A stretch of DNA of 64,000 nucleotides from Paractinoplanes maris (GCF_023544465.1 NZ_JALPVL010000011.1:333184-397183); one strand, 5' to 3'. Shown: positions 43,762 to 52,763, numbered from the stretch's first letter. Notes: generated by a model from the letters alone, not told the origin. Translations and numbers: made by a program.

Positions 43762-44364
43762 ATGGCTTTGCGACCGGACGAGTTCCATGCCCATGCCCTC
43801 GCGGCGACGGACGACGAGAAGCGGCTGCCCCTGTCGCGGATGACCATGTGGGAGGTCAGCCCGTTCGATCCGGCCGGCCTGCTGGTGTCGCCGCTGCGGG
43901 AGCCGGTGCTGCCCGAACCGCCCCGGCACGGTGAGGACCCGGCCGACTGCCAGTCGTGCCGCGGCCGCGACGAGGGGCTCTGGCTGAACGACCGCTGGCG
44001 GCTGACCCGCATCGCCAAAGCCGGCGTGCCGCTGATCCTCATGCTGCATCCGCGCGACCACCACGACCTGGCCGACCTGCCCGACGAGCTCGCGGCCGAG
44101 CTCGGGGTGCTGACCAAGTACGTCGCCAAGCACATCCAGGCGCTGGCGCACGTCTCCCGGGCGCACGTTTATCGCATCGGCGACGGCGGTGCCCACCTGC
44201 ACATCTGGTTCTTCGCCCGCCCCGAGGGCCAGGCCCAGCTGTACGGCTCGTGGCTGCCGGTCTGGGACGACCTGCTCCCGGAATACCCGGACGCGGTGGC
44301 CGCGGCCGACGCCGAGCTGGTGGTGGACGCGCTGATCACCTCGTCCGGCGGCGCCCGGCCCTGA
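43762..44364 (+). CDS. HIT-like protein with altered histidine triad
   Basis: A 200-aa protein. The C-terminal half has a HIT-like core: PLILMLHPRDHHDLADLPDE and GDGGAHLHIWFFARPEGQ. The triad H-x-H-x-H reads HLHIW, keeping the first two histidines (the middle one is the nucleophile in HIT enzymes) and replacing the third by Trp. An upstream CQSC may bind zinc. ATG 43762. It probably acts on a nucleotide or nucleotide-sugar, or merely binds one. Convergent with the HD-domain gene. Confidence 0.75.
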   Translation: MALRPDEFHAHALAATDDEKRLPLSRMTMWEVSPFDPAGLLVSPLREPVLPEPPRHGEDPADCQSCRGRDEGLWLNDRWRLTRIAKAGVPLILMLHPRDHHDLADLPDELAAELGVLTKYVAKHIQALAHVSRAHVYRIGDGGAHLHIWFFARPEGQAQLYGSWLPVWDDLLPEYPDAVAAADAELVVDALITSSGGARP

Positions 44365-44367
44365 CTC

Positions 44368-44934
44368 TCACCGAATCCGGTGGCCGTAGCGGCGGGCCAG
44401 ATCGTCCAGGTCGGGCTCGCCGTAGAGGTCGACCATCGCGGCGAAGCGGGGCGCCTTGTCCGGCCCGAAGCGGGTGAGCGACGCGGCGTACGACGTGGCC
44501 GTGTTGAAGCGCGGCGGCGTCGTCTTGCTGTGGAACTTGTCGGCGTACATGACCAGGGCTTCCTCGGCGGTCTCGGCCACGTAGTCGTCCGGCGGCAGGG
44601 GGAGGCGCTGCTCGAGCACGTCGTCGCGGGTGATGCCGACGCCGGTGTGATGCGAGCAGATGCGGGCGAGCGGCTCCGGCAGATCCAGCGCGCGCAGCAG
44701 CTCGTGCCCCAGAAGGCCGTGCCTGAGGTACGCCTCGCCGGGCGCCAGCCGATGCACGCCGACGTCGTGCAGCAGCGCCCCGGCCCGGACGAGATCCCGG
44801 TCCTCGTCGGTGAGCAGCCGCGCGGCGATCTCGCCGACGATCAGGCAGTGCGTCCAGACCAGGTCGAACGCCGCCCGGTCGGGAGCGAGCCGCTCGTGCA
44901 GGGCGCGGATCTCGTCGTCGCTGGGCAGGTCCAC
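44368..44934 (-). CDS. HD-domain phosphohydrolase
   Basis: A 188-aa metal-dependent phosphohydrolase of the HD superfamily: HCLIVGEIAARLL, GALLHDVGVHRL (the His-Asp pair), and HHTGVGITRDDV. Relatives act on nucleotides or cyclic nucleotides; the substrate here is unknown. It lies 39 bases after the cbiO-type ATPase gene in the same direction and may be the last gene of the metal importer operon, though no metal role is known for it. Confidence 0.82.
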   Translation of the reverse strand: MDLPSDDEIRALHERLAPDRAAFDLVWTHCLIVGEIAARLLTDEDRDLVRAGALLHDVGVHRLAPGEAYLRHGLLGHELLRALDLPEPLARICSHHTGVGITRDDVLEQRLPLPPDDYVAETAEEALVMYADKFHSKTTPPRFNTATSYAASLTRFGPDKAPRFAAMVDLYGEPDLDDLARRYGHRIR

Positions 44935-44973
44935 GCACCGAAGGCTACGACAGCGGAGACGGCGCCGGCCGGA

Positions 44974-45759
44974 TCACCGGGCGATGCGGGCGGCCGCCGC
45001 GACCGGGTCGAAGCCGAAGGGCAGCTCCAGGCGGTGGGCGTGCAGCAGGGCCTCGTCGGCCAGCACGCCGGGGGTGGGGGCGTCGGCGACGATGCGCCCG
45101 GCGTCGAGGATCACCGCGCGCGGGCACAGCTGCAACGCGTACGGAAGGTCGTGGGTCACCATCAGGACGGTGACCGGCAGCGGCTCGAGGATCTCGGCCA
45201 GCTCGCGGCGGCTGGCCGGGTCGAGGTTGGACGACGGCTCGTCGAGGACCAGGATCTCGGGGCGCATGGCCAGCACGGTGGCGACGGCGACCCGGCGGCG
45301 CTGGCCGAAGGACAGGTGGTGCGGCACCTGGTCGCGGTGCTCGCTCATGCCGACCGCGGCCAGGGCCTCGTCGACGCGAGCCGTCAGCTCGGCACCGCGG
45401 ACGCCCAGGTTCTGCGGGCCGAAGGCGACGTCCTCGGCCACCGTGGGCATGAAGAGCTGGTCGTCCGGGTCCTGGAAGACGATGCCGACACGGCGGCGGA
45501 TCTCGGCCAGGCCGGCCCGGTCGGCCGGGTCGACGCGGGCGCCGGCGACGTCGATCGTGCCCCCGCCGCCGTGCAGGATGCCGTTCAGGTGCAGCACCAG
45601 GGTGGTCTTGCCGGCCCCGTTCGGGCCGAGCAGGGCGACCCGTTCGCCGGGGGCGAGGGTGAGGTCGACGCCGTGCAGCACCGCGGTGCCGTCCGGGTAG
45701 GCGAAGTGCAGGCCGGCGACGCGCAGGGCCGGTGTCTCGGGGCCGCTCATGGGATTCAT
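44974..45759 (-). CDS. cbiO: ECF nickel/cobalt transporter ATPase (CbiO/NikO)
   Basis: A 261-aa ABC ATPase. Walker A LLGPNGAGKTTLVLHLNG, Q-loop VFQDPDDQLF (the PDDQ form typical of ECF ATPases), signature LSFGQRRRVAVATVLAM (LSFGQ), Walker B ILVLDEPSSNLDP and switch His in VTHDLPYAL. It drives uptake through the CbiQ-like protein and the CbiM substrate component. ATG 45759 overlaps the cbiQ stop (ATGA), which settles the start. Confidence 0.92.
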   Translation of the reverse strand: MNPMSGPETPALRVAGLHFAYPDGTAVLHGVDLTLAPGERVALLGPNGAGKTTLVLHLNGILHGGGGTIDVAGARVDPADRAGLAEIRRRVGIVFQDPDDQLFMPTVAEDVAFGPQNLGVRGAELTARVDEALAAVGMSEHRDQVPHHLSFGQRRRVAVATVLAMRPEILVLDEPSSNLDPASRRELAEILEPLPVTVLMVTHDLPYALQLCPRAVILDAGRIVADAPTPGVLADEALLHAHRLELPFGFDPVAAAARIAR

Positions 45760-46520
45760 GATCCCAGGGCGGCAGCCAGCGCGATGCTCGCGGTCGCCAC
45801 CGGCAGAACGGCCGCGGCGGCCCACTGCCCGGCCGGCGCCCGGCGGTCGTCGGTCTGGGGGAGCCGCCCGGCATATCCGCGCGACACCATGGCCAGGTAG
45901 ACCCGCTCACCCCGCTCGTAGGCCCGCAGGAACAGGGCCCCGACGCTGACCGCGAACGCCTTCACCTGCCACAGGAAGCGGGGGTCGTAACCCCGGGCCA
46001 GGCGGGCGATCCGCATCCGGCGGGCGTCGTCGGCCAGCACGTCGAGGTAGCGCAGCATGAACGTGGCGATCTGGGTGAACACGGTCGGGCAGCGCAGCCG
46101 GTCGAGCCCGAGGATCAGGTCGCGCATCGTCGTGGTCGCCGCCAGCAGCAGCGACGCGACCACCCCGAGCGTGCCCTTGGCGAAGATGTTCCACGCGCCG
46201 TGCAGCCCGTCGACCGAGAGCGACAGGCCGAGCCAGTCGACCCGCTCGCCGTGCCCGGCGAACGGCAGGGCCACCGCGAGCAGGACGAACGGCAGCTCGA
46301 TGGTGGCCCGCTGGGCCAGCCACAGGCCGGGGACCCGGGCCACCGCGGCGACCACAAGGAGCAGCACCGCATAACCACCGAAGGCCCAGAACTCCGTACG
46401 CGGGGTGAGCACGACGATGATCGTGAAGAGCAGCACCGCGGCGATCTTCACCTCGGGCGCGAGGCGGTGCACCGGGCTCACCCCTTCGAGGTGCAGCGGG
46501 TGGGCGTGCCCGGCGCCCAC
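45756..46520 (-). CDS. cbiQ: ECF transporter transmembrane component (CbiQ/NikQ)
   Basis: A 254-aa membrane protein with about five to six hydrophobic helices. The coupling helices carry the ECF-T motif region MRIARLARGYDP and SRGYAG (Ala-Arg-Gly pairs that touch the ATPase). The N-terminal MGAGHAHPLHLEG is His-rich, typical of CbiQ. It joins the S component CbiM/PDGLE to the ATPase. It starts at GTG 46520, one base after the preceding stop. Confidence 0.9.
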   Translation of the reverse strand: MGAGHAHPLHLEGVSPVHRLAPEVKIAAVLLFTIIVVLTPRTEFWAFGGYAVLLLVVAAVARVPGLWLAQRATIELPFVLLAVALPFAGHGERVDWLGLSLSVDGLHGAWNIFAKGTLGVVASLLLAATTTMRDLILGLDRLRCPTVFTQIATFMLRYLDVLADDARRMRIARLARGYDPRFLWQVKAFAVSVGALFLRAYERGERVYLAMVSRGYAGRLPQTDDRRAPAGQWAAAAVLPVATASIALAAALGS

Positions 46521-46521
46521 C

Positions 46522-46875
46522 TCAGGCGTCCTGGTCCTGGGCCGAGCGCCGCCGCGCGACCCAGAACAGCCCCGCGCCGATCCCGAAGGTGATCAGCACC
46601 CCGGCCGTCCCGGCCAGCGCCGTGGACAGGAAGCTGTTGTCGATCCCCTTGATGCCGTAGTCGGCCAGCGGCGAGCCGGCCAGCTGGTGCTCGCCCTCCT
46701 GCTGCGCGATGCAGGTGCCGCCGGTGATCTCGCCGTCGGCGTTGAACGTGCAGCCCTCGCGAGCCGTCGCGTCCAGTCCGTCCGGGTTCGACGAGGCGAA
46801 GTTGCTCACCACGCCGGCCAGCAGCAGCGCCACGAGCAGGCCGCCGGCCAGGAACCAGCCCAGTCGCTTGGTCAT
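46522..46875 (-). CDS. PDGLE-domain protein (CbiN/NikN-like subunit)
   Basis: A 117-aa protein with two membrane helices (WFLAGGLLVALLLAGVVSNF and VLITFGIGAGLFWVA) around an extracytoplasmic loop that contains SSNPDGLDATA, the PDGLE motif. This family takes the place of CbiN/NikN in nickel and cobalt ECF importers and assists CbiM. Its ATG overlaps the cbiM stop by four bases. Confidence 0.88.
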   Translation of the reverse strand: MTKRLGWFLAGGLLVALLLAGVVSNFASSNPDGLDATAREGCTFNADGEITGGTCIAQQEGEHQLAGSPLADYGIKGIDNSFLSTALAGTAGVLITFGIGAGLFWVARRRSAQDQDA

Positions 46876-47558
46876 GCGGTCACTCCGACCTCGGGAACGG
46901 TCACCGGTTTGCGGAACCGGCGCAGGGCATAGACCAGGTCGGGCCGGACCTTGGCCACGGTAGCCACGGTGGTCGCCGCGATCAGCCCCTCACCGATGCC
47001 GATCAGCACGTGGACTCCGGCCATCGCGCCCGACACCCAGGGCAGCGACAGGTCGGTGGTGCCACCCAGCGCGTACTCGAGCACGAAGCCCTGCGACGCG
47101 ACCACCACCGAGATGACCGAGGCGATGAAGGCGGTGACGGCCAGCCCCGAGGCGGTCTTGGGCAGGATCCGCAGCAGCCCCGCCACCAGCAGGTAGCCCG
47201 CCGCCGTGCCCAGCAGGGCCATGTTGGTGATGTTGAGCCCGAGCGCGGTCACCCCGCCGTCCGAGAAGACCAGGCACTGCACGATCAGGACGGTCGACAC
47301 GCACAGCGCCCCGACCCACGGCCCGACCAGGATGACGGCGAGCGTGCCCCCGAGCAGGTGGCCCGAGACACCCGGCAACACGTTGAAGTTGAGCATCTGG
47401 ACCGCGAAGATGAACGCCGCGACCAGCCCGGCCATCGGCGCCAGGCGCTCGTCCAGGTCGTGGCCCGCCTTGCGCACACAAACCGCGAGCGCGGCGATGG
47501 CCAGGACCGCGAACACCGCCGACACCGGCCCGTCCACGATCCCGTTGGCGATGTGCAT
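46872..47558 (-). CDS. cbiM: ECF nickel/cobalt substrate-binding component (CbiM/NikM)
   Basis: A 228-aa membrane protein starting MHIANGIVDGPVSAVFAVLA. In NikM/CbiM structures the metal is held by the N-terminal amine and His2 with later ligands in the segment seen here as NFNVLPGVSGHLLGG. That need for Met-His at the terminus decides the start at ATG 47558, which has GGAGA eight bases upstream, over the ATG at 47573. First gene of the operon cbiM–PDGLE–cbiQ–cbiO. Upstream is a Nur-box-like repeat, so nickel is the likelier substrate. Confidence 0.9.
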   Translation of the reverse strand: MHIANGIVDGPVSAVFAVLAIAALAVCVRKAGHDLDERLAPMAGLVAAFIFAVQMLNFNVLPGVSGHLLGGTLAVILVGPWVGALCVSTVLIVQCLVFSDGGVTALGLNITNMALLGTAAGYLLVAGLLRILPKTASGLAVTAFIASVISVVVASQGFVLEYALGGTTDLSLPWVSGAMAGVHVLIGIGEGLIAATTVATVAKVRPDLVYALRRFRKPVTVPEVGVTA

Positions 47559-47611
47559 CGCCGTCGTCTCCATGACGCCCCCTCACAAGCGATCAAGGAT
47601 TGTCTACCGCT

Positions 47612-47630
47612 ATTGCGAAGTCTTGGCAAT
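47612..47630. promoter_or_regulatory. Nur-box-like operator over the -35 of the metal importer operon
   Basis: ATTGC-N9-GCAAT; read on the minus strand TTGCCA-AGACT-TCGCAA, which fits the streptomycete Nur consensus tGCaa-N5-ttGCA. On that strand TTGCCA also makes a -35, with TAGACA 17 bases on as -10, so bound Nur would block the promoter when nickel is sufficient. Another TTGCCA stands near 47653. Inferred from sequence only. Confidence 0.6.
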
Positions 47631-47686
47631 TGAACAGCGGATGGCAACTAGGAGTTCCGTGCATCACGTTCGAGGGGACGGACGTT

Positions 47687-48700
47687 TCAGAAGAGCGCCA
47701 GCTGACCCGGTGTGGGCTCGCGCCGGGTGGCCAGGCTGCCGCGGAACACCCAGGGACGGAACTCCGGCGTGGGATCGGCGTCGGGGGCGGTGGGCGGATC
47801 GCCGCCGGTCAGCGCCCACAACGACGGCCCGAGGTTGATGCCCCGCGCGCGCAGCGCCCGCCGCATGACGGCCATGCTCAGCGGCAGCCGGGCCCCGCTG
47901 AGGTCGGGGATGGGCAGGTCGTGCCGCATGCTCATCAACCGGCGGTTGCGCTCGACGGTCGACCGGGCCTCATCGGCGGTGAAACTGGTGGCGGCATGCG
48001 CCCCGACGGCCTCGCGGACCAGGTCGACGCCGGCCTCCCAGGCCGCCTCGAGGGTGCCGAACGCGGCCAGCAGCTTGGCCGCCGTGGTGGCGCCGAACCG
48101 CCGGACGCCGTGCAGGTTGTCGGACGGGTCGCCGCGCAACGCCGCGAAATCCCGGTATTGCCAGGGGTGCACGCCGTAGAGCGCGGGCAGCCCGGCCGCG
48201 TCGATCAGCACCGCCTCGTCGAAGCCACCGTTGCGCACCCGCAGCACCGTGGTCGACTCGTCGATCAGCTGGAAGGCATCACGGTCGCTGGTCATCAGCA
48301 CCGAGCGCCACCCACCGGCCCGGGCGGTCGCCGCCGCGCTGGCCAGGACGTCGTCGGCCTCCCAAGCCCGCGGCACCACGACGCAGACCCCGGCGTCGCG
48401 CAGCAGACCGGGCGCGGCCAGCAGCTGAGCGGTCAGATCCTCGGCCTTGTCGGGGCGGTGGGCCTTGTAAGCCGGGTAGTCGGTGCGCCGGGCCGACTCC
48501 TCGGGGCAGTCGAAGCCGACCACCACCGCGTCGGGCCGCAGGTGGGCGGCGGCCCGGGCCAGATAGCCGAAGAAGCCCCGCAACGCCCAGATCGGGTTGC
48601 CGTCGTCGTCGACCCAGCCGTCACCCGCGCCGGCGTGATAGGCACGGTGGAGCAGGCTGTTGCCGTCGAGGACGAGCACGAGGGGGTCGGGGCGCGGCAC
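47687..48700 (-). CDS. 5'-3' exonuclease / flap endonuclease (PolI N-terminal type)
   Basis: A 337-aa stand-alone nuclease like the N-terminal domain of DNA polymerase I. LVLVLDGNSLLHRAYHAGAG, VVVGFDCPEESARRTDYPAYKAHR, WEADDVLASAA and LMTSDRDAFQLI hold the metal-binding acidic residues. The H3TH region is LRGDPSDNLHGVRRFGATTAAKLL. It would remove flaps and RNA primers. It begins 10 bases after the lacI-like gene in the same direction, a chance neighbour as far as can be judged. Confidence 0.88.
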   Translation of the reverse strand: MPRPDPLVLVLDGNSLLHRAYHAGAGDGWVDDDGNPIWALRGFFGYLARAAAHLRPDAVVVGFDCPEESARRTDYPAYKAHRPDKAEDLTAQLLAAPGLLRDAGVCVVVPRAWEADDVLASAAATARAGGWRSVLMTSDRDAFQLIDESTTVLRVRNGGFDEAVLIDAAGLPALYGVHPWQYRDFAALRGDPSDNLHGVRRFGATTAAKLLAAFGTLEAAWEAGVDLVREAVGAHAATSFTADEARSTVERNRRLMSMRHDLPIPDLSGARLPLSMAVMRRALRARGINLGPSLWALTGGDPPTAPDADPTPEFRPWVFRGSLATRREPTPGQLALF

Positions 48701-48710
48701 CTGACAGAGA

Positions 48711-49724
48711 CTACGCCGGGGGTGCGACGCTTTCCCGCTCCACGAGCGCCGGTGCGATGATCCGCCGGTCGCCGCCGGTGGTGCCCTGGGCGATCTGGGC
48801 CAGCAGGAGCTCCAGGCTCGCGGTCGCCGCGGCGTCGAAGTCGGGCCGGATCGTGGTCAGCGGGGGTGTGTAGAAGGCCGCCTCGGGCACGTCGTCGAAG
48901 CCCACGATGCTCACGTCGGCCGGCACCCGGCGCCCGTGCTCGTTGAGCGCCCGCAGCAGCCCCAGCGCGATGTGGTCGTTGGCCGCGAAGACCGCCGTCG
49001 CCTCGGGCAGCCGGGCCAGCAACTGCCCGTGCCGGTAGCCCGAGGCGGCACTCCAGTCGCCGGTGAGCAGCGGCGGGACCTCCCGCCCGGCCTCGCGCAG
49101 CGCCGCCTCCCAGCCCTGGACCCGCCCGGCCGCGTCGAACCAGTCGGCCGGCCCCGAGATGTGCCAGACCGACCGGTGGCCGTGCCGCAGCAGGTGCTCG
49201 GTGGCGGCCCTGGCCCCGGCCACCTGGTCGACCGTGACCAGCGTCGAGGACTGCTCCGGGTCGCCGTCGATGGTCACCAGCGGCACGTCGTCCGGCAGCT
49301 TGGCCAGCGCCGGCGCGGCCGAGGCGACCGGCGCGATCACCACCAGCCCGGCCACCCGCTGGTCGAGGTGCCGCTCGACGGCCTCGGCGATCGACCGCTC
49401 GTCCAGGTTGCGCACGCTGCCCACGTTGACCGCGAAGCCGGTGGCCTGCGCGGCCTCCTCGAACGCGGTGAGCATCGACGCCGGCCCGTAGAGCGAGGAA
49501 TTCTGCGCGACCACCCCGATCACCTGGGACGTGCCGGTGACCAGCGCGCGGGCGGCGCGGTCGGGGCGGTAGCCGAGCTCGGCGATGGCGGCCCGCACCT
49601 TGAGCCGGGTCTGCTCGCTGACGTTGGGATGCTCGTTGAGCACCCGCGACACGGTCTGGTGCGACACCCCCGCCAACCGGGCCACGTCCATCATGCCCGG
49701 CGGGCGCCCTCGCTTCACGCTCAT
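48711..49724 (-). CDS. LacI-family transcriptional regulator
   Basis: A 337-aa repressor. HTH and hinge at residues 8–65 (MMDVARLAGVSHQTVSRVLN, ELGYRPDRAARALVTG), then a periplasmic-binding-like sugar domain (SQVIGVVAQNSSLYGPASML; VSIVGFDDVPEAAFYTPPLT). The recognition helix VSHQTVSRVLNEH is of the lactose/beta-galactoside type rather than the CebR type. No sugar genes are adjacent; it follows the YibE/F gene by about 30 bases. An ATG at 49736 is an alternative start. Target operon unknown, possibly distant. Confidence 0.85.
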   Translation of the reverse strand: MSVKRGRPPGMMDVARLAGVSHQTVSRVLNEHPNVSEQTRLKVRAAIAELGYRPDRAARALVTGTSQVIGVVAQNSSLYGPASMLTAFEEAAQATGFAVNVGSVRNLDERSIAEAVERHLDQRVAGLVVIAPVASAAPALAKLPDDVPLVTIDGDPEQSSTLVTVDQVAGARAATEHLLRHGHRSVWHISGPADWFDAAGRVQGWEAALREAGREVPPLLTGDWSAASGYRHGQLLARLPEATAVFAANDHIALGLLRALNEHGRRVPADVSIVGFDDVPEAAFYTPPLTTIRPDFDAAATASLELLLAQIAQGTTGGDRRIIAPALVERESVAPPA

Positions 49725-49756
49725 CCGCGGCAGCATAAACCGAACGGGTGCCCGCT

Positions 49757-50995
49757 TCAGTCCGGTCGATCCGCGAAGGCGGCCCAGGGGTCCTCGCGGG
49801 GCGGCGCCGCGGATCGCGGTTCGTCGATGGCTGGTCGGGCCCCGCGCGCCGCGGCGTAGGCGGCCAGGGCCGTCGTGATGGGCACGGCGGTGATCAGGCC
49901 GATCGTGCCGACCGCGCTGCGCACCAGCTCCTGAGCGACCAGCTGACCGGTGAGCAGCTCGCTCACGGGTGTCCCGCCGGCCGCGAAGAGCAGCATCAAC
50001 GGCAGCGACGCGCCCGCGTAGGCCAGCACGATCGTGTTGATGACCGACGCGATGTGCGCGCGGCCGATCCTCGTCGCCGCGCCGTAGAGCTGCCGGAAGC
50101 CGTACGCCGGGTTGGCCTGGGACAGCTCGGCGACGGTGGCCGACTGGGTGACCGTCACGTCGTCGAGCACGCCCAGCGACCCGATGACGATGCCGGCCAG
50201 CAACAGGCCTCGCATGTTGATCTCACCCTCGGTGATGCTGAGGAAGTTCGCCGTCTCGTCCGCCACACCGGACAGATGGGTGCCCGCGGTGGCCGCCGCG
50301 GACAGCAGAGCCGTGATGGTCAGGCTGGCCAGGGTGCCCACCACCGCGATCGAGGTGGTGACGCTGAACCCGTGGGTCAGATAGAGCACGGTCAGCATGA
50401 TCGCGGCCGCGCCGACCACGGCGACCAGCACCGGTGACTTCCCGTCGAGGATGGCCGGCACCACGAAGAGCAACAGCACGACGAACGTCAGCCCGAGCCC
50501 GGCCAGCGCGGTGACGCCCCGCCACCGCCCGAACGCTATGACGGCCAGCGCGAACGCCGCACCGAGCAGCCACAGCTCCCGGCCGCGCTCGTGGTCGACG
50601 ATCGAATAGGTCTCACTGACCCCGCCCTCGCCGTCGAGCAGCCGCAGCAGCACGATGTCGTCGCCCGGCTCGACCCGGACCGCTCCCGGCCCGTTCGGGA
50701 TGTCGGCAGTGACCTCCGAACCGTCGGCGAGCCGCACCTCGACCGTGCCGCAGACCTGATCGGCGGGGACCGCGTCGTCGCCCGGTGACGCGGCGCAGGG
50801 AGCCGGCGTGACGGCCTGGACCTCGCCCGTGTATCGCGTCAGCCCCTCGGCCGGCTGGGCCGGGGGCGACGACGAACCGGGCCAGAGCAGCAGAAGGCCG
50901 AGCACGGTCAGCAGCGCCGCCGGAACGAGGAAGAGCAGCGTGAGGCGCCGGGCGCCGGCCGGACCACCCGGCAACGGCCCGTGGTGGTGAGACAT
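49757..50995 (-). CDS. YibE/F family membrane protein
   Basis: A 412-aa protein: His-rich N-terminus MSHHHGPLPGG, one membrane helix, an extracytoplasmic beta domain (about 55–125) with two Cys, then seven or so helices with the family core GSLGVLDDVTVTQSATVAEL. YibE/F proteins are widespread in Gram-positive bacteria and their function is not settled. ATG 50995. It is divergent from the copC/copD-like gene, 75 bases apart. Confidence 0.85.
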   Translation of the reverse strand: MSHHHGPLPGGPAGARRLTLLFLVPAALLTVLGLLLLWPGSSSPPAQPAEGLTRYTGEVQAVTPAPCAASPGDDAVPADQVCGTVEVRLADGSEVTADIPNGPGAVRVEPGDDIVLLRLLDGEGGVSETYSIVDHERGRELWLLGAAFALAVIAFGRWRGVTALAGLGLTFVVLLLFVVPAILDGKSPVLVAVVGAAAIMLTVLYLTHGFSVTTSIAVVGTLASLTITALLSAAATAGTHLSGVADETANFLSITEGEINMRGLLLAGIVIGSLGVLDDVTVTQSATVAELSQANPAYGFRQLYGAATRIGRAHIASVINTIVLAYAGASLPLMLLFAAGGTPVSELLTGQLVAQELVRSAVGTIGLITAVPITTALAAYAAARGARPAIDEPRSAAPPREDPWAAFADRPD

Positions 50996-51070
50996 GCCGC
51001 CCAGGGTAGGGCAGCGGTCGGCCGCCCCGGACGGCAAGGCACTATGGGCGGCTCGGAAAGGGAGTAACGG

Positions 51071-52750
51071 ATGAACCGGTGGTCGTCAGTTTCCGTACGG
51101 CAGGCCGTGGGGAACGTTTGGCACCGCCGGCTCGCGGCCTGGCTGCTCGCGACCGGACTGGCCGTCGTCGTGTCCGTGCTGTCCTGGCCGGCGTCGCCCG
51201 CGAGCGCCCACGCCATCCTCACCCAGGCCGCCCCGCAGCAGGGCGCGATCGTCAAGGCCGCGCCCGAGCAGGTCGTCCTGCGCTTCAACGAGGCGATCCA
51301 GGTCATCCCCGGGCGCACCCAGGTGATCGGCCCCGACGGCAAGCGGGTCAACGTGGGCGACCCGGCGCCGCAGCAGAACGGCATGACCATCAAGCTGCGG
51401 CCCGCCGACCGCCCGCTCGGCACCTACCTGGTCAGCTATCGCATCGTCTCGGCCGACAGCCATCCCATCTCGGGCGCCTTCACGTTCTCGGTCGGCGCTC
51501 CCTCGGCGAGCGCACCGTCCGCACCCGACGAGGGGGTCGCCCCGTCGGTGCGGACCGCCACCGCGGTGTCCAAGTTCTTCGGGTACGGGGGCCTCACGCT
51601 CGCCGTCGGCCCGGTGCTCTTCCTCGCGTTGTGGTTCCGCAGTCGCGCCCTGGTCACGATGGCCCGCGCGGGTCTGGCCCTGGTCGCGGTGAGCACGGTC
51701 GCGGCGATCTGGCTGCAGGCACCGGCGTCGTCCGGAGCGGGCCCGTTCGACGTGTCGGCCGGCGAGCTCGGGCAGGTGCTGAGCAGCTCGTTCGGCATCA
51801 CCATGACGGCCCGCCTGGTGCTGCTGGGGGTGGCCGCCGCCCTCGTGGCCCGGGTGCACCGGCGGGCCGGGCGCGGGCCGGCCGCCGTACTCGTGGGCCT
51901 GACCACGGCCATCCTGGTGACCTGGCCGCTGACCGGGCACTCGGTGGCCTCGCCGCCGGCCTGGTTGCTGGTCACGGCGGACACGGCCCACCTCGCGGGC
52001 ATGGCGGTCTGGCTCGGTGGCCTGGTGGTGCTCACCGCGGTCGTGTTGCGCGAGGCCGGGACCCGGCAGCTGCGGCTGATCCTGCCGTCCTGGTCGCGGT
52101 GGGCCGCGCTGGCCGTCTACTGGCTCGTCGCGGCGGGCGTCCTGCAGGCAGTCGTGCAGGTCGGCAGCGTGGACGCCCTGGTCAAGTCGGATTACGGCCG
52201 GCTGTTGCTGATCAAGACGGGCCTGCTCGTGGTGGTGCTGGGCGTCGCCGCGTGGTCGCGCCGGCTGGTCCAGCGGGGGACCGCGGTGGCGAGCCCCGGG
52301 CGGTTGCGGCGGGCGACGGCGGCCGAGGTGGGCATCACCGCGCTGGTGCTGGCCGCCACCGCCGTACTCGTGCAGACCAACCCCGGTCGTGCGGTCGACG
52401 TCGAAGCGGTGGCCAGCGCCCGGGCCCGCGGTTTCGTGACGACCCTGACCAGCAAGCTCTACTCGGTGCAGTTCGAGGTCTTCCCGGCCGCCGTGGGCGA
52501 ATACAACACGCTGCACGCCTTCGTCTACACGCCGGAGGGCAAGCCGCTGAAGGTCCTGGAGTGGAAGGTGACGCTCGCGCTGCCCGGCCAGGGGGTCGAG
52601 CCGATCCCCAACGAGGTGGCGTCGATCCTCGGCAACCAGGGACTGGGCAACCTGACGTTCCCGTTCGCCGGCGAGTGGCAGCTGTCGATGACGCTGCGGA
52701 CGTCCGAGATCGACCAGGCGACGGTGACCACCACGATTCCGGTGCGATAA
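51071..52750 (+). CDS. CopC–CopD fusion (copper resistance/uptake protein)
   Basis: A 559-aa protein. Signal peptide ends SPASA, and the mature N-terminus is HAILTQAAPQQGAI, giving the N-terminal His used by CopC for copper. The second CopC His is in VSADSHPISGAFTFSV. A CopD domain with eight membrane helices follows (about 165–430) and a C-terminal extracytoplasmic domain of about 120 residues (YtkA-like). It binds and moves copper across the membrane. ATG 51071 follows AAGGGAG. Upstream is the divergent YibE/F gene. Confidence 0.9.
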   Translation: MNRWSSVSVRQAVGNVWHRRLAAWLLATGLAVVVSVLSWPASPASAHAILTQAAPQQGAIVKAAPEQVVLRFNEAIQVIPGRTQVIGPDGKRVNVGDPAPQQNGMTIKLRPADRPLGTYLVSYRIVSADSHPISGAFTFSVGAPSASAPSAPDEGVAPSVRTATAVSKFFGYGGLTLAVGPVLFLALWFRSRALVTMARAGLALVAVSTVAAIWLQAPASSGAGPFDVSAGELGQVLSSSFGITMTARLVLLGVAAALVARVHRRAGRGPAAVLVGLTTAILVTWPLTGHSVASPPAWLLVTADTAHLAGMAVWLGGLVVLTAVVLREAGTRQLRLILPSWSRWAALAVYWLVAAGVLQAVVQVGSVDALVKSDYGRLLLIKTGLLVVVLGVAAWSRRLVQRGTAVASPGRLRRATAAEVGITALVLAATAVLVQTNPGRAVDVEAVASARARGFVTTLTSKLYSVQFEVFPAAVGEYNTLHAFVYTPEGKPLKVLEWKVTLALPGQGVEPIPNEVASILGNQGLGNLTFPFAGEWQLSMTLRTSEIDQATVTTTIPVR

Positions 52751-52763
52751 GTACGCTCAGCCC

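Noticed and set aside
48711..49724. The LacI regulator as CebR/CelR itself
   Set aside because: Its recognition helix and binding-domain start (SLYGPASML) fit the lactose/beta-galactoside type, and no cebEFG genes are adjacent.
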